Below are positions 8,796 to 20,333 of a DNA stretch of 64,000 nt, piece by piece. The notes under the pieces were generated by a model, which was not told the origin of the DNA, searched no databases, and saw only the letters and a list, made by a program, of their open reading frames with translations. The translations under genes and the position numbers were made by a program. How positions within the stretch are numbered: the first letter of the stretch is position 1; every line of letters starts with the position of its first letter. The stretch comes from Nesterenkonia sp. F (lineage in GTDB: Bacteria; Actinomycetota; Actinomycetes; Actinomycetales; Micrococcaceae), in NCBI RefSeq assembly GCF_000220985.1, contig NZ_AFRW01000116.1, positions 25,663 through 89,662 of the forward strand, in the 5' to 3' direction.

Positions 8796-10263
8796 TCAGG
8801 CCGAGAGCGAGATCCCGTGGTCGGAGGGCTTGACCGGTGCCGGCAGGCGGGACTCGCCCTCGAGGTAGGAGTCCACCTCCTTGGCGACGGCGCGCCCCTC
8901 GGCGATCGCCCAGACCACCAGCGAGGCCCCGCGGCCGGCGTCGCCGACCGAGAAGACGCCGTCGACGTCGGTCATGTAGTCCTCGCCGCGGTCCAGCGCC
9001 CCGCGCCGGTCGAAGCCGGTGCCCAGCTGCTCGGACAGCGTGTCCTGCTCCGGACCGGTGAAGCCCAGCGCCAGCAGCACCAGATCGGCCGGGATCTCGT
9101 GCTCGGTGCCGTCCATGGGCGTCCGCGAGCCGTCCTCGTTGTACTGGGTCTCGGCCACCTTCAACGCCCGCACTCGGCCTTCCTCGTCGCCGAGGAACTC
9201 CACCGTCGAGGCGAGATAGCGTCGCTCGCCGCCCTCCTCGTCGGCCGAGGTGATCTCGAAGATCTTGGGATCCACCGGCCACGGCTGGTTCTCCGGGCGC
9301 TCCTGCGGCGGCTGGGCGCCGATGGCCAGCGTCGTCACCGAGGCCGCGCCGTGGCGGTGGGCGGTGCCGATGCAGTCGGCGCCGGTGTCGCCGCCGCCGA
9401 GCACGATCACATGCTTGCCCTCGGCGTGGAGCTGGTCCTCGACCGCATCGCCGGCGGTGGCCTTGTTCGACTGGACCAGGTACTCCATGGCGAAATGCAC
9501 CCCGTCCAGGCCGCGGCCCGGGATCGGCAGGTCGCGCGGGACCATGGCTCCGGTCGCGACCACGACGGCGTCGTAGCTCTCGCGCAGCGAATCCCAGGAG
9601 ATGTCCTCGCCGATCGCCGTCGAGGGGTAGAAGCGGGTGCCCTCGGCCTCCATCTGCTCGATGCGGAAGTCGACGTGCTGCTTCTCCATCTTGAAGTCCG
9701 GGATGCCGTAGCGCAGCAGACCGCCGAGACGGTCGTCGCGCTCGTAGACGGCGACGGTGTGCCCGGCGCGGGTGAGCTGCTGGGCCGCGGCCATCCCGGC
9801 CGGGCCGGAGCCGACGACGGCGACGGTCTTGCCGGTCAGCCGCTGCGGCATCACCGGCTCCACCCAGCCCTGATCGATCGCCTCGTCGGCGATGGAGACC
9901 TCGGACTGCTTGATGGTGACCGCCGGCTGGTTGACTCCCCAGCACGCAGGAGGTCTCGCAGGGCGCCGGGCAGACGCGACCGGTGAACTCCGGGAAGTTG
10001 TTGGTCATGTGCAGCCGGGCGGAGGCCTCCTCCATCTGGTCCCGATGGATGAGGTCGTTCCACTCCGGGATCAGGTTCCCCAGCGGGCAGCCGGTGTGGC
10101 AGAACGGGATGCCGCAGTCCATGCAGCGGCCCGCCTGGGTCTGGACCGTGTCCTTGTCCTGGCGCTCATAGACCTCGTGGAAGTCCATGATGCGCACGGG
10201 CACGGGGCGCGAGGGCCGGTCCCGGCGCTCACGGTGCTTCAGGAATCCGCGGGGATCAGCCAC
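8796..10263 (-). pseudogene. gltD: Glutamate synthase small subunit, frameshifted
   Basis: GltD passes electrons from NADPH through FAD and Fe-S centres to GltB for glutamate synthesis. Residues 1-109 are read in one frame, with the Fe-S ligands in [15 protein letters not shown] and [12 protein letters not shown]. The rest continues in another frame from about 9933, with FAD motif [15 protein letters not shown] motif GGGDTGADC and a normal C-terminus. The junction would read [13 protein letters not shown] if one base were removed. The simplest explanation is an inserted C at about 9935, and the span is 3n+1 nt. Everything else is intact, so this is either a very recent mutation or a sequencing error. 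The start overlaps the gltB stop by 8 nt. Confidence 0.88.
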
Positions 10264-13200
10264 GGGTCACCTCCAGAATCTTCTGCCACGTCTCGTCCCC
10301 GTCGGGGTCGAGGCCCTCGTCGAGCGCCTCGGAGCGAGCCCGCAGCACGGCGTCGTAGTTGCGCGGCATCACCTTGGTGATCCGCGAGAAGGTCGTCTCG
10401 ACCTCGTCGAGCAGGTGACGGGCCAGCTCGGAGCCGGTCTCCTCGAGGTGGCGGCGCAGCAGATCCAGGATGATCTGCCGGTCCTCCTCGTCCGGCTCCT
10501 CGAGCATCAGGTCGTCGTTGGCCCGGGCCTGCGAGTTCATCAGCTTCGGGTCGAAGTCCAGCACGTAGGCGGTGCCGCCGGACATGCCGGCTCCGAAGTT
10601 GCGTCCCGTGGGTCCGAGGATCAGCGCCTGGCCGCCGGTCATGTACTCGCAGCCGTGGTCGCCGATGCCCTCGACGACGGCGGTCGCCCCGGAGTTGCGC
10701 ACCAGGAAGCGTTCGCCGACCTGGCCGCGCAGCAGGATCTCGCCCGAGGTCGCGCCGTAGCCGATCACGTTGCCGGCGATCACGTTGTCCTCGGCCCGCA
10801 GCGGCGCCTCGGGGTCCGGGTGGACCACCAGGCGTCCGCCCGAGAGGCCCTTGCCCACATAGTCGTTGGCGTCGCCGGAGAGCCGCAGCGTCACGCCGTG
10901 CGGAAGGAAGGCGCCCAGCGACTGCCCGGCCTCGCCGCGCAGATCGACCTCGACGGTGTCGGGGTCCAGCGTCTTCAGCCCCAGCGCCTTGGTGATCTCG
11001 TGGCCGAGCATCGTGCCCACCGAGCGGTCGGTGTTGATCACCTTCCGCTCCAGCCGCACGTGCCGTCCGTGGCGGATCGCCGGCTGGGCCTGCTCGATCA
11101 GCGCGACGTCGAAGTGCTTCTCCAGCTCGTGGTCCTGCCCGCCGGTGCGGCGCAGCATCGCCTCGGTCGCCGGGTCCTGCGCATCGTAGCCGCCGAGCAC
11201 CGAATCCAGGTTCAGCCCGTCGGTCTTCCAGTGGCGCTTGGCCTGGTCGAAGTCCAGCGACTCGATGTGCCCGACGGCCTCGTCGAGGCTGCGGAAGCCG
11301 AGCTCGGCGAGGTGCTCGCGGACCTCCTGGGCGACGAACTCGAAGAAGTTCACCACGTGGTCGGCCTGGCCGGTGAAGCGCGAGCGCAGCTCGGGGTTCT
11401 GCGTCGCCACGCCGACCGGGCAGGTGTCCAGGTGGCACACGCGCATCATCACGCAGCCGGAGACCACCAGCGGGGCAGTCGCGAAGCCGTACTCCTCGGC
11501 GCCCAGCAGCGCGGCGATGACCACGTCGCGGCCGGTCTTCATCTGTCCGTCGACCTGCACGGTCACCCGCTCGCGCAGGCCGTTGAGCATCAGCGTCTGC
11601 TGCGCCTCGGCCAGACCGAGCTCCCAGGGGGCTCCGGCGTGCTTCAGCGAGTTCAGCGGCGAGGCGCCGGTTCCGCCGTCGTGCCCGGAGATGAGCACGA
11701 CGTCGGCCTTGGCCTTGGTGACGCCGGCGGCCACCGTGCCCACGCCGTTGAGCGCGACCAGCTTCACGTGGACCCGGGCACCGGTGTTGGCGCGCTTGAG
11801 GTCGTAGATCAGCTGGGCGAGGTCCTCGATGGAGTAGATGTCGTGGTGCGGCGGCGGCGACACCAGCGAGACGCCGGGCGTGGAGTGCCGGGTCTCGGCC
11901 ACCCACGGGTAGACCTTCTTGCCCATCAGCTGACCGCCCTCGCCGGGCTTGGCCCCCTGGGCCATCTTGATCTGCAGGTCGTCGGCGTGGGTGAGGTACT
12001 GGCTGGTCACGCCGAAGCGGCCCGAGGCGATCTGCTTGATCGCCGAGCGCCGCTCGGGGTCGGCCAGGCGCGCGGGGTGCTCGCCGCCCTCGCCGGTGTT
12101 CGACCGGCCCTTCAGCCGGTTCATCGCGATCGCCAGCGTCTCGTGGGCCTCCTGCGAGATCGAGCCGTAGCTCATCGCGCCGGTGTTGAACCGCTTCACG
12201 ATCTCGCTGACCGGCTCGACCTCGGAGATCGGGATCGAGGAGCGGGTGCCCTTGAGCTTGATGAGTCCGCGCAGAGTCATCAGCGACTCGGACTGGTCGT
12301 CGATCTGGCGGGTGTACTGCTTGAAGATGTCGTAGCGGCGCCGGGCGGTGGAGTGCTGCAGCTTGAACACCGTCTGCGGGTTGAACAGGTGCGGCGGGCC
12401 CTCCCGGCGCCACTGGTACTCGCCGCCGACCTCCAGCTCGTCGCCGCGCCCGAGGTCGTTGCCGTCGGACGGGTACGCGTGGGCGTGCCGGGCCATCGTC
12501 TCGGCGGAGATGACCTCCAGCCCCGCGCCGCCCATCGGCGAGTGGGTGCCGGAGAAGTACTGGTCGACGACATGCTGGGCCAGCCCGACCGCCTCGAAGG
12601 TCTGCGCGCCGCAGTACGAGGCCACTGTCGAGATGCCCATCTTGGACATGATCTTCAGCACGCCCTTGCCCAGCGCGGTGAGCAGGTTGTGCACCGCCTG
12701 TCCCTCGTCGACGCCGGTGATGTCGCCGCGGCGGACCATGTCCTCGGCCGACTCCATGGCCAGGTAGGGGTTCACCGCCGCCGCACCGTAGCCGATCAGG
12801 CAGGCGACGTGGTGGACTTCGCGGACGTCGCCGGCCTCGACGATCAGCGAGGCCCGCGTCCGGTTCGCCGACTTCAGCAGGTGGTGGTGGATCGCCGAGA
12901 GCAGCAGCATCGACGGGATCGGAGCCCACTGGGCGTTGGAGTCCCGGTCGGAGATGACGATGTAGCTCACCCCGCGGTTGACCGCCGCCGAGACGTTCTC
13001 GCAGAGGTCGCGGATGCGCTGGCGGAAGTCCTCCTCGGTGTTGCCCACCCGGTAGAGCCCGCGCACCTTCATCGCGATCTTCCGGCCGTCGTCGTCGCGG
13101 ATGTTGGCGATCTTGGCCAGCTGGTCGTTGTCGATGACCGGGAAGTCCAGCGCCACCTGCTTGGTGGTCACGTGCTCGGTGCTCAGCAGGTTGCCGTTGG

Positions 13201-14893
13201 GGCCGATGTGGTGGCCCAGCGAGGTGACCAGCTCCTCGCGGATGGCGTCCAGCGGCGGATTCGTGACCTGGGCGAAGCCCTGCACGAAGTAGTCGAAGAG
13301 CAGCCGCGGACGGTCGGCGAGCACCGCGATCGGCGTGTCCGTGCCCATCGCGCCCAGCGGCTCGGCGCCGTTGGACGCCATCGGGCCGACCAGGATCTTC
13401 AGCTCCTCATGCGTGTAGCCGAAGGTCTGCTGGCGGCGACGCACCGAGTCTGAGGGGTGACGGACGTGGAGCCGCTCGGGCAGGTCCTGCAGCCCGATCA
13501 GGTTCTGGTCCACCCACTCCTGCCACGGCGCGGCGGAGGCGAACTCGGACTTGACCTCCTCGTCCTCGATGATCCGCCCCTCGGCGGTGTCGAGCAGGAA
13601 CATCATGCCCGGGGCCACGCGGCCCTTGCGCACGATCGAGGAGGGCTCGAGATCGACGACGCCGACCTCGGAGGACATCACGACCAGACCGTCGTCGGTG
13701 ACCCAGTAGCGCGCCGGACGCAGACCGTTGCGGTCCAGCACCGCGCCGACCTGGACGCCGTCGGTGAAGGCCACCGCCGCCGGACCGTCCCAGGCCTCCA
13801 TGAGCATGGAGTGGTAGCGGTAGAAGGCCCGCAGCGCCGGGTCCATGGTGTCGTGGTTCTCCCAGGCCTCCGGGACCATCATGCGCATCGCCTGCGACAG
13901 CGGCCGGCCGGAGAGCATCAGCAGCTCGGCCGCCTCGTCGAAGGAGGCGGAGTCGGAGGCGCCCGGGGTGCAGATCGGGAACAGCTGCTCCGGGTCCTCC
14001 CCCAGCAGCTCGGAGGACATCACCGACTGTCGCGCCCGCATCCAGTTGCGGTTGCCCTTGACGGTGTTGATCTCGCCGTTGTGCGCGATGTTGCGCAGCG
14101 GCTGGGCCAGCGGCCAGGAGGGGAAGGTGTTCGTCGAGAACCGCGAATGGACGATGCCCAGCGTGGTCTTGAACCGCGGATCGGAGAGGTCCGGGTAGAA
14201 GGGCTCGAGCTGAGCAGTGGTCAGCATGCCTTTGTAGGTGATCGTCTTCGACGACAGCGACGGGAAGTAGGCGCCCAGGCGGTTCTGGCTGCGCTTGCGC
14301 AGCCGCCAGGCCCGCTGATCCAGCGTCCCCTCGGCGTCGGCGGACTCGTCGAGCGCCAGGAAGAGCTGCTCGAAGACGGGCATGGCTTCACGGGCCAGCT
14401 CGCCGATCATCGAGTCGTCGATCGGCAGCTGGCGCCAGCCGAGCACGGTCAGTCCCTGCTCGCCGGCGAGCTCCTCGATGCCGACGACCATCTGCTCGCG
14501 CTCCTCGGCGGACTGCGGGAGGAAGGCGATGCCGACGGCGTAGTCCCCGGCGGCGGGCAGGTCGAAGTCCACCACGGCGCGGAGGAACTCGTCGGGGACC
14601 TGCGTGAGCAGGCCCGCGCCGTCGCCGGTGCCGACGTCGCCGCCGACCGCGCCGCGGTGCTCGAGGTTGCGCAGCGCGCGCAGCGCGTGGTCGACGATGT
14701 CGTGGCCGGGCTCGCCGCGCAGGGTGGCGACGGCGGCCATGCCGCAGTTCTCGTGCTCGTTGTCGGGAGAATAGAGCCCCGTCTGCTCAGGGCGGGTCGA
14801 GAACCGGCTGAACGGGCTCACCACCTGCCCCGGGCTCGACTGCTCCTCGGCAGTCGCGGGGACATGCATCTCCGAGGGTCCTCGGGTGGACAT
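10256..14893 (-). CDS. gltB: Glutamate synthase large subunit
   Basis: GltB hydrolyses glutamine and channels ammonia to 2-oxoglutarate, giving two glutamates. With ATG at 14893 the product is 1545 residues. A 49-residue propeptide precedes C50 in ENCGMAAVA, the nucleophile of class II amidotransferases, which is exposed by cleavage in this family. The central and FMN-binding synthase domains follow ([28 protein letters not shown]), then the 3Fe-4S cysteines in [15 protein letters not shown] and the C-terminal beta-helix with [17 protein letters not shown] repeats. A GGAGGAAGGA ribosome binding site lies about 8 nt before the chosen start. GltD overlaps its end, so the two are translated together. 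Confidence 0.96.
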   Translation of the reverse strand: MSTRGPSEMHVPATAEEQSSPGQVVSPFSRFSTRPEQTGLYSPDNEHENCGMAAVATLRGEPGHDIVDHALRALRNLEHRGAVGGDVGTGDGAGLLTQVPDEFLRAVVDFDLPAAGDYAVGIAFLPQSAEEREQMVVGIEELAGEQGLTVLGWRQLPIDDSMIGELAREAMPVFEQLFLALDESADAEGTLDQRAWRLRKRSQNRLGAYFPSLSSKTITYKGMLTTAQLEPFYPDLSDPRFKTTLGIVHSRFSTNTFPSWPLAQPLRNIAHNGEINTVKGNRNWMRARQSVMSSELLGEDPEQLFPICTPGASDSASFDEAAELLMLSGRPLSQAMRMMVPEAWENHDTMDPALRAFYRYHSMLMEAWDGPAAVAFTDGVQVGAVLDRNGLRPARYWVTDDGLVVMSSEVGVVDLEPSSIVRKGRVAPGMMFLLDTAEGRIIEDEEVKSEFASAAPWQEWVDQNLIGLQDLPERLHVRHPSDSVRRRQQTFGYTHEELKILVGPMASNGAEPLGAMGTDTPIAVLADRPRLLFDYFVQGFAQVTNPPLDAIREELVTSLGHHIGPNGNLLSTEHVTTKQVALDFPVIDNDQLAKIANIRDDDGRKIAMKVRGLYRVGNTEEDFRQRIRDLCENVSAAVNRGVSYIVISDRDSNAQWAPIPSMLLLSAIHHHLLKSANRTRASLIVEAGDVREVHHVACLIGYGAAAVNPYLAMESAEDMVRRGDITGVDEGQAVHNLLTALGKGVLKIMSKMGISTVASYCGAQTFEAVGLAQHVVDQYFSGTHSPMGGAGLEVISAETMARHAHAYPSDGNDLGRGDELEVGGEYQWRREGPPHLFNPQTVFKLQHSTARRRYDIFKQYTRQIDDQSESLMTLRGLIKLKGTRSSIPISEVEPVSEIVKRFNTGAMSYGSISQEAHETLAIAMNRLKGRSNTGEGGEHPARLADPERRSAIKQIASGRFGVTSQYLTHADDLQIKMAQGAKPGEGGQLMGKKVYPWVAETRHSTPGVSLVSPPPHHDIYSIEDLAQLIYDLKRANTGARVHVKLVALNGVGTVAAGVTKAKADVVLISGHDGGTGASPLNSLKHAGAPWELGLAEAQQTLMLNGLRERVTVQVDGQMKTGRDVVIAALLGAEEYGFATAPLVVSGCVMMRVCHLDTCPVGVATQNPELRSRFTGQADHVVNFFEFVAQEVREHLAELGFRSLDEAVGHIESLDFDQAKRHWKTDGLNLDSVLGGYDAQDPATEAMLRRTGGQDHELEKHFDVALIEQAQPAIRHGRHVRLERKVINTDRSVGTMLGHEITKALGLKTLDPDTVEVDLRGEAGQSLGAFLPHGVTLRLSGDANDYVGKGLSGGRLVVHPDPEAPLRAEDNVIAGNVIGYGATSGEILLRGQVGERFLVRNSGATAVVEGIGDHGCEYMTGGQALILGPTGRNFGAGMSGGTAYVLDFDPKLMNSQARANDDLMLEEPDEEDRQIILDLLRRHLEETGSELARHLLDEVETTFSRITKVMPRNYDAVLRARSEALDEGLDPDGDETWQKILEVTRG

Positions 14894-15366
14894 GACGGTG
14901 TTCCTTCCTCCGCATGCGGACGATTCATGGGAGGGGACATCATCGGCCCCTGTCACAGCTGGAGGGCGGCGCCGCCGTGATGACGGTCGGCTCGGCCCGC
15001 GGATCGCCCGGGCGCCCTCGTCTCGCGTCTCATGCAGTCTCGGGCCCGGGGTCCCGCCGGCTCCGCCGTGCAGGCGGCCGGCCGGTCCCCGGACAGGCTG
15101 TCGGTGCGTCCTGAGGCACCGGTGCTCCGGCTCCGGGCTCCGGCTCCGACGTCGCAGTCCGACGCCGCACCCGGGACGACGTGCGGTCCCGGGCGCCGGA
15201 CCCGGCCCGCGGCGACGCCCCGGCGCCGGATGTGGAGCGCCGGTCGCGCCCGGCATCGATGGTGCGGCTGTCCGGGCACGACGGTGTCGCCTGGGTCTCA
15301 GGTGATCAGATTCATCTTGTGCGTCACAGGACGCAGAAGCAAATCACATCTCATGATGTGGACCGC
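14894..15366. other. gltB upstream region between lgt and gltB
   Basis: This 473-nt non-coding stretch is GC-rich near gltB but clearly AT-richer at 15300-15360, where the gltB promoter probably lies. I cannot place -35 and -10 elements with confidence. A perfect dyad sits at its right end. No credible gene is seen on either strand. Confidence 0.4.
15345..15360. promoter_or_regulatory. Perfect 16-bp dyad upstream of gltB
   Basis: CACATC and GATGTG flank a TCAT spacer in the AT-rich part of the gltB upstream region, 7 nt after the lgt stop codon. It resembles a dimeric regulator site more than a terminator because the stem is short and there is no U-tract. The regulator is unknown. Confidence 0.35.
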
Positions 15367-16554
15367 TCATCGGCGCTCATCAGCGGCTTCGGAGGGGTCC
15401 TCTCCTGCGCTCCCGGCGGTCGGGTCGGCCGTCCCGGCCTCCTGGGCCGCGGCGTCCTCCTCGGTCGTCCCAGCATCTGGACCGTGCGAGGTCTCATCAT
15501 CCGGACTCTGGTCCGCGACGGTGCTCTCGGCGGCATCGTGGTCGACGTCCTGGTCGGCGTCCTGGTCGGCGTCCTGGTCGACATCGGGGTCGATGTCCTG
15601 GGCGCGTCCCACGGTACGGGTCCCGTGGCCGACGCGGTAGACCTGGAGCTCCTCGGCGAGGGCCTCGGCGGTGCGCGGGCGGCGCAGGAAGAGCACCACG
15701 AGCATGACGAGGGCCACCAGGAAGGTGAACAGCGCGGCCCACATGTTCAGCCGCCACTCCTGCCCGAAGAGGCTGATCCACTGGGTCGACTTGCCCAGCT
15801 CGTCGATGCGCAGGCTCTCGATCCAGAAGCGGCCCAACGTGTAGTAGGCCACGTAGGTCCAGGCCACCAGGCCCTGCTTGAAGCGGAACTTCTTGTGCAG
15901 CAGCACCAGCACCACGACGCCGGCCAGGCTCCAGAGGCTCTCGTAGAGGAAGGTCGGGTGGAACAGCGTGGACTCCGAGAGGTGCTGGACCTGCGGGACC
16001 CGGTGCTCGGCGTCGACCTCCAGGCCCCACGGCAGGCTGGTCGGGGCGCCGTAGAGCTCCTGGTTGAACCAGTTGCCCCAGCGGCCGATCGCCTGCCCCA
16101 GCAGCACGCCGGGGACGATCGCGTCGGCGAATCCGGCGAACTTGATGCCGTAGCGTCGGCAGGCGATCCAGATGCCGACCGCACCCAGGACGATGGCTCC
16201 CCAGATGCCCAGTCCGCCGAGCCAGACCTGCGGGATCAGCGTCAGGTCGCCGGTGCCGTCGAAGTTCGGGCCGAAATAGGCGTCCGGCGAGGAGAACACG
16301 TGATAGAGCCGGCCGCCGACGATGCCCAGCAGCACCGCCCACAGCGTGGCGTCCATGACGTTGTCGACCGATCCCCCGCGCGACTTCCACAGCCGGGAGC
16401 TGAGCAGGATGGCGGCGATGATGCCCACCACGATGCACAGGGCGTAATAGTTCAGGGTCAACGGGCCGAACAGGTCGAGACCGCTGGAGGGCGGAGCCGG
16501 GAATCCTGCACGCAGGTCCCCGGCAGGGGCGGCCGCCGCAACGGTGGGAGTCAT
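15367..16554 (-). CDS. lgt: Prolipoprotein diacylglyceryl transferase
   Basis: Lgt attaches diacylglycerol to the lipobox cysteine of prolipoproteins in the plasma membrane. The 395-residue protein has about seven hydrophobic segments between residues 25 and 300. It carries the family signature GRWGNWFNQELYG near residue 160, and GGRLYHVFSS earlier. After the last helix comes a charged cytosolic tail of about 80 residues. It includes an Asp-rich repeat, DVDQDADQDADQDVD, encoded by tandem 12-nt units near 15547-15600. Such tails vary in actinobacterial Lgt. The gene follows trpA on the same strand, but a strong hairpin separates them. The ATG at 16554 gives MTPTVAAAAPAG. Confidence 0.95.
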   Translation of the reverse strand: MTPTVAAAAPAGDLRAGFPAPPSSGLDLFGPLTLNYYALCIVVGIIAAILLSSRLWKSRGGSVDNVMDATLWAVLLGIVGGRLYHVFSSPDAYFGPNFDGTGDLTLIPQVWLGGLGIWGAIVLGAVGIWIACRRYGIKFAGFADAIVPGVLLGQAIGRWGNWFNQELYGAPTSLPWGLEVDAEHRVPQVQHLSESTLFHPTFLYESLWSLAGVVVLVLLHKKFRFKQGLVAWTYVAYYTLGRFWIESLRIDELGKSTQWISLFGQEWRLNMWAALFTFLVALVMLVVLFLRRPRTAEALAEELQVYRVGHGTRTVGRAQDIDPDVDQDADQDADQDVDHDAAESTVADQSPDDETSHGPDAGTTEEDAAAQEAGTADPTAGSAGEDPSEAADERR

Positions 16555-16601
16555 GGGCAGAAGGTCCTCTCGGATCTGTGCACGGTCAGGCGCGCCGCCG
16601 A

Positions 16602-16631
16602 CCGGCCGGCTCCCGGACGGGAGCCGGCCGG
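16602..16631 (-). terminator. Terminator after trpA
   Basis: A perfect 13-bp stem (16602-16614 with 16619-16631) encloses a GGAC loop, between trpA and lgt. It probably ends the trp transcript or attenuates read-through into lgt. There is no U-tract. Confidence 0.75.
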
Positions 16632-16781
16632 GGCCGACGGCGCGACGTCGGTGGCGAGTCTACGTCGTGAGTCTGGACACGCGGCGCACGTCGACCGGAG
16701 CGTGGCCCGGCCGGTGCGACCGAGTCGGACCGGTCCGGACGGAGCCGCCGCGTGCCGCGTCGGATGCCGCGTGGCCGATGC

Positions 16782-17558
16782 TCAGCCGCGGCCGGAGAGC
16801 TCGGCGGCCTTCGCCGCGACCGCCTCCGGCCCGCCGTCGCGCAGCGCGGCGACCAGGGCGGTGCCGACGATGACGCCGTCGGCGTAGGCGCCGATCTCCT
16901 CCACATGGGCTCGGGTGGAGACGCCGAGTCCGACGCAGACGCGCTCGGCGCCGGCCTCGTGGGCGGCGGACACCACGCGCTCCGCGGCGTCCGACACCTC
17001 GGTGCGCGCCCCGGTGACGCCCATCAGCGACACTCCGTAGACGAAGCCGCGGGAGGACTCGGCGATCCGCCGCATCCGCTCCGGCGTCGACGTCGGGGCG
17101 GCCAGGAAGACCCGGTCGAGGTCATGGGCGTCGGCGGCGGCGATCCAGGCCTCGGCCTCATCCGGCGTGAGGTCCGGGGTGATCGCTCCGGCTCCGCCGG
17201 CCTCGGCCAGTCGGCGCGCGAAGACCGCCGGTCCCATCCGATCGATGAGGTTCCAGTAGGTCATCACCAGCACCGCGGCGTCGGTGGCCGCGGAGACGGC
17301 GGCGACGATCTCGAACACCTCGTCCATGCGGAACCCGCGGGCGAGCACCTCGGTGGTGGCCTGCTGGATGACCGGGCCGTCCATCACCGGGTCGGAGTAC
17401 GGGATGCCGATCTCGAGGACGTCGGCGCCGTTCTCCGCCAGCGCGATCGCCGCGGCGATGGAGGCCTCCTTGTCCGGGTAGCCGGCCGGGAGATAGCCGA
17501 TGAAGGCCGAACGCCCCTCGGCGCGGGCGGCCTCGACGGCGTCTGCGGTGATGCTCAT
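16782..17558 (-). CDS. trpA: Tryptophan synthase alpha subunit
   Basis: TrpA cleaves indole-3-glycerol phosphate to indole, which is channelled to TrpB. The 258-residue TIM barrel shows the motifs GYLPAGYPD and [18 protein letters not shown], which hold the catalytic Glu and Asp, and the phosphate-binding GLGVS and GVIVGTALV. The ATG at 17558 overlaps the trpB stop by 4 nt (ATGA), so the two subunits are translationally coupled. Longer frames upstream lie inside trpB and are not needed. A terminator hairpin lies downstream before lgt. Confidence 0.95.
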   Translation of the reverse strand: MSITADAVEAARAEGRSAFIGYLPAGYPDKEASIAAAIALAENGADVLEIGIPYSDPVMDGPVIQQATTEVLARGFRMDEVFEIVAAVSAATDAAVLVMTYWNLIDRMGPAVFARRLAEAGGAGAITPDLTPDEAEAWIAAADAHDLDRVFLAAPTSTPERMRRIAESSRGFVYGVSLMGVTGARTEVSDAAERVVSAAHEAGAERVCVGLGVSTRAHVEEIGAYADGVIVGTALVAALRDGGPEAVAAKAAELSGRG

Positions 17559-18877
17559 GCCTGGACTCCTGTCTCGTCGCCCTGCTCGTCCTCGTCGAGC
17601 CGCTCCTGCCGCTCCTGCCGCTCCTGCCGCTCCTGCTGCTCGTCGAGCAGGTCGAACCACTCGGCGGCGGTGCCGACGTCCTTGTCCCCGCGGCCGGAGA
17701 GGCTGACGACGATGATCCTCTCCGCGGCGGCCTCGGGATCCTCCGCCGTCCAGGCGGCCGAGAGCCGGGCCGCGCCGGCGAGCGCGTGGGCCGACTCGAT
17801 CGCCGGGATGATGCCCTCGGTGCGGCACAGCGTCTCGAAGGCGGTCATGCACTCGGCGTCGGTGACCGGCTCGTAGACTGCCCGGCCGCTGTCGGCCAGA
17901 TGCGCGTGCTCCGGCCCCACCGAGGGGTAGTCCAGCCCGGCCGAGATGGAGTGCGAGTCCAGAGTCTGTCCGTCCTCGTCCTGCATCAGGTAGGAGCGGG
18001 CGCCGTGCAGCACCCCCGAGCGGCCGAGCGTGATCGCCGCGGCGTGCCGACCGGTCTCCACGCCGTCGCCGCCGGCCTCGTAGCCGTGCAGGGCGACCTC
18101 GGCGTCGTCGAGGAAGGCATGGAAGATGCCCATCGCGTTGGAGCCGCCGCCCACGCAGGCGGCCACCGCATCGGGCAGCCGGCCCTCCTGCGCCAGCATC
18201 TGCTCGCGGGCCTCCTCGCCGATGACCTGGTGGAACCAGCGGACCATGGACGGGAACGGGTGCGGGCCGGTCACGGTGCCGAGCAGGTAATGGGTGTTCT
18301 CCACCGTGGCGACCCAGTCACGCAGCGCCTCGTTGATCGCGTCCTTCAGCGTCTTGGCTCCGTGCTCGACGGGGACCACCTCGGCGCCGAGCAGCCGCAT
18401 CCGGGCGACGTTGAGCGCCTGCCGGCGGGTGTCCTCGGCCCCCATGTAGATCATGCACTCCATGCCCATCAGCGCCGCGGCGGTCGCCGTGGCCACCCCG
18501 TGCTGGCCGGCGCCCGTCTCGGCGATCAGCCGGGTCTTGCCCATCCGGCGGGCCAGCAGCGCCTGACCCAGGACGTTGTTGATCTTGTGGCTGCCGGTGT
18601 GGTTCAGGTCTTCGCGCTTGAGCAGGATGCGCGCCGCGCCCTGCTCGGCGGCGAAGCGCGGGACTTCAGCCAGCAGCGAGGGACGACCGGTGTAGTCGCG
18701 GCAGAGGCGCTGGTACTCGGCGACGAACTCCTCGTCCTCGCGGGCCTCGCCGAAGGTCTGCTCGACCTCGTCGAGGGCGGCGATCAGCGACTCGGGCATC
18801 CATCGACCCCCGTAGGGGCCGTAGTAGGGGCCCTCGGCGCCCCGGTGGGAGGAGCCGGCGGCTGCGGAGTCGGTCAT
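17555..18877 (-). CDS. trpB: Tryptophan synthase beta subunit
   Basis: This PLP enzyme condenses indole with serine to give tryptophan. Its 440 residues contain the lysine motif HTGSHKIN with K98, the indole tunnel and serine-binding segments ETGAGQHG and GGGSNAMG, and the C-terminal SLSGRGDKD. It ends with a Glu/Gln/Arg-rich tail that includes four QER units, encoded by a 9-nt tandem repeat. The tail lies beyond the conserved fold and is probably disordered. ATG at 18877 gives [10 protein letters not shown]. It lies 89 nt after trpC and overlaps trpA by 4 nt. Confidence 0.96.
   Translation of the reverse strand: MTDSAAAGSSHRGAEGPYYGPYGGRWMPESLIAALDEVEQTFGEAREDEEFVAEYQRLCRDYTGRPSLLAEVPRFAAEQGAARILLKREDLNHTGSHKINNVLGQALLARRMGKTRLIAETGAGQHGVATATAAALMGMECMIYMGAEDTRRQALNVARMRLLGAEVVPVEHGAKTLKDAINEALRDWVATVENTHYLLGTVTGPHPFPSMVRWFHQVIGEEAREQMLAQEGRLPDAVAACVGGGSNAMGIFHAFLDDAEVALHGYEAGGDGVETGRHAAAITLGRSGVLHGARSYLMQDEDGQTLDSHSISAGLDYPSVGPEHAHLADSGRAVYEPVTDAECMTAFETLCRTEGIIPAIESAHALAGAARLSAAWTAEDPEAAAERIIVVSLSGRGDKDVGTAAEWFDLLDEQQERQERQERQERLDEDEQGDETGVQA
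17601..17636. repeat. Four copies of a 9-nt repeat in the trpB tail
   Basis: CGCTCCTGC is repeated four times without change, coding (QER)4 on the minus strand. Multiples of three keep the frame, so copy-number change would only alter tail length. Confidence 0.85.
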
Positions 18878-18966
18878 GGGAGTCTCCTTCTCGACGAGAG
18901 GTGGTCGGCGACCCGTCCGGTCGCCTCGGGCGCCGTGAGGACGCCGGCGGGACGTGGCGGGGGGGG

Positions 18967-19830
18967 TTAGGCCCGCGAGGCGGCGCGGAAGCGGCCCAGC
19001 GCGGCGCGCGGGTCGCCCTCGCGGACCAGCGCCTCGCCGACGAGGACCGCATCGGCGCCGTCGCGGGCGTAGTCGGCGACCACGCCGGGGCCGTCGACGC
19101 CGGACTCGGCGACCCGCACGACGTCGGCGGGGAGGTGCCCGGCCATCGTGGCGTAGTGGGCGACGTCGACGTCCAGCGTCTTCAGGTTCCGCACGTTGAT
19201 CCCGACGATCCGCGCGCCGACGGCGGCGGCACGCTCGATCTCCTCGGCGGTGTGCGCCTCGACGAGGGCCTCCATGCCGAGTTCGCGGGTCAGCGCGAGG
19301 TAGTCGCGCAGCCGGGCGTCGTCCAGGGCGGCGACGATCAGCAGCACCAGGTCCGCCCCGTGGGCGCGGGCCTCATGGAACTGGTACTCGTCGACCATGA
19401 AGTCCTTGCGCAGCACCGGCACGTCGACGGCGGCGCGCACCGCGTCGAGATCGGCCAGCGAGCCGCCGAAGCGACGCGGCTCGGTGAGCACGCTCACCGC
19501 CGAGGCCCCGCCGGCGGCGTAGGCCGCGGCCAGCTCGGCCGGGTCGGGGATCTCCGCCAGGGCGCCCTTGGACGGCGAGGAGCGCTTGACCTCGGCGATG
19601 ATCCGAACCCCGTCGGCGTCGGCACGGCCGTCCGCCAGGGCGGCGCGGGCGTCGCGGGCCGGGGCCTCCTGCTGGGCCCGGCGGGCCCGGGCGACGATCT
19701 CCTCCAGCGGCACCTCGGCACGCCGCGTCGCGAGATCCTCGCGGACGCCGGCGATGATCTGATCGAGCACCGTGCCGGAGGTCCCGTCGGCGGCGACGCC
19801 GGAGCTGGTCCCAGGCTGCTCCACTGTCAC
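18967..19830 (-). CDS. trpC: Indole-3-glycerol phosphate synthase
   Basis: TrpC closes the indole ring from carboxyphenylaminodeoxyribulose phosphate. The 287-residue barrel has the catalytic lysine motif [16 protein letters not shown] with the second key lysine, [10 protein letters not shown] and AESGV. The GTG at 19830 is used as start, one base after the stop of the HGxxPAAW gene, giving tight coupling. An Ala/Gly-rich N-terminus of about 20 residues precedes the conserved [12 protein letters not shown] helix. Confidence 0.95.
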   Translation of the reverse strand: MTVEQPGTSSGVAADGTSGTVLDQIIAGVREDLATRRAEVPLEEIVARARRAQQEAPARDARAALADGRADADGVRIIAEVKRSSPSKGALAEIPDPAELAAAYAAGGASAVSVLTEPRRFGGSLADLDAVRAAVDVPVLRKDFMVDEYQFHEARAHGADLVLLIVAALDDARLRDYLALTRELGMEALVEAHTAEEIERAAAVGARIVGINVRNLKTLDVDVAHYATMAGHLPADVVRVAESGVDGPGVVADYARDGADAVLVGEALVREGDPRAALGRFRAASRA

Positions 19831-19831
19831 C

Positions 19832-20164
19832 TCAGCGTCCGGAGCGGGCGGGGTCGCGCCGCAGCACGGACGAGCTGTCGATCTCCACGCCGTGGCCGGC
19901 CTTCTTCAGCACCGCGCCGAGGATGAGCGCCAGCGGCACGCAGGCGGCGGCGACCCACACGAGCGCCCACAGCTGGACGACGAAGCCGATGCCGCCGAGC
20001 ACCGAGCCGATGATCAGCGTGATGCTCAGCGTCCAGGCCGCCGGAGTGGAGCCGTGGCCGATGTGGTCGTCGTGGATGAAGGAGTCGTCCGGCCGCTCGA
20101 CGGCGTGCTCGGCGGCGCGGCGCGTGGTGGCCTCGGCCGGCCGCTGCGTGGTGGTGGTGCTCAT
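19832..20164 (-). CDS. HGxxPAAW-motif membrane protein
   Basis: This small 110-residue protein carries the motif HGSTPAAW at about 48-55. Two hydrophobic helices follow ([19 protein letters not shown] and [20 protein letters not shown]), then a short polar tail. Proteins with this motif are common in actinobacteria beside trpC and are of unknown function. ATG at 20164 gives MSTTTTQRP. Its stop is adjacent to the trpC start, so it belongs to the trp operon. A role tied to tryptophan synthesis is suggested only by conserved neighbourhood. Confidence 0.85.
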   Translation of the reverse strand: MSTTTTQRPAEATTRRAAEHAVERPDDSFIHDDHIGHGSTPAAWTLSITLIIGSVLGGIGFVVQLWALVWVAAACVPLALILGAVLKKAGHGVEIDSSSVLRRDPARSGR

Positions 20165-20333
20165 CGCTGTCCTCTCTGCTGCGCGGCGCACGGGCGCCGC
20201 GGACTGCCGTTGAAGTCTCCGTCGTCCATTCTGCCACGCCCGCAGGGCCCCGCGGGCGCGGGCGTCACGGCCCGGACCGGGCGACCGCCGGGGCGATGGA
20301 GGCTCAGCGGGTCCGGGCGCCGCTCGGCCCCGC

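Noticed and set aside
8758..9932. Continuation of the gltD N-terminal frame to 8758
   Set aside because: After residue 109 this frame gives Arg/Gly-rich nonsense, whereas the other frame gives the conserved FAD and NADPH domains.
10187..13453. Open frame of about 1088 codons on the + strand across gltB
   Set aside because: It is an antisense shadow of gltB, again a GC effect.
17601..17636. Tandem repeat considered as a CRISPR-like array
   Set aside because: The units are 9 nt without spacers and keep the trpB reading frame.
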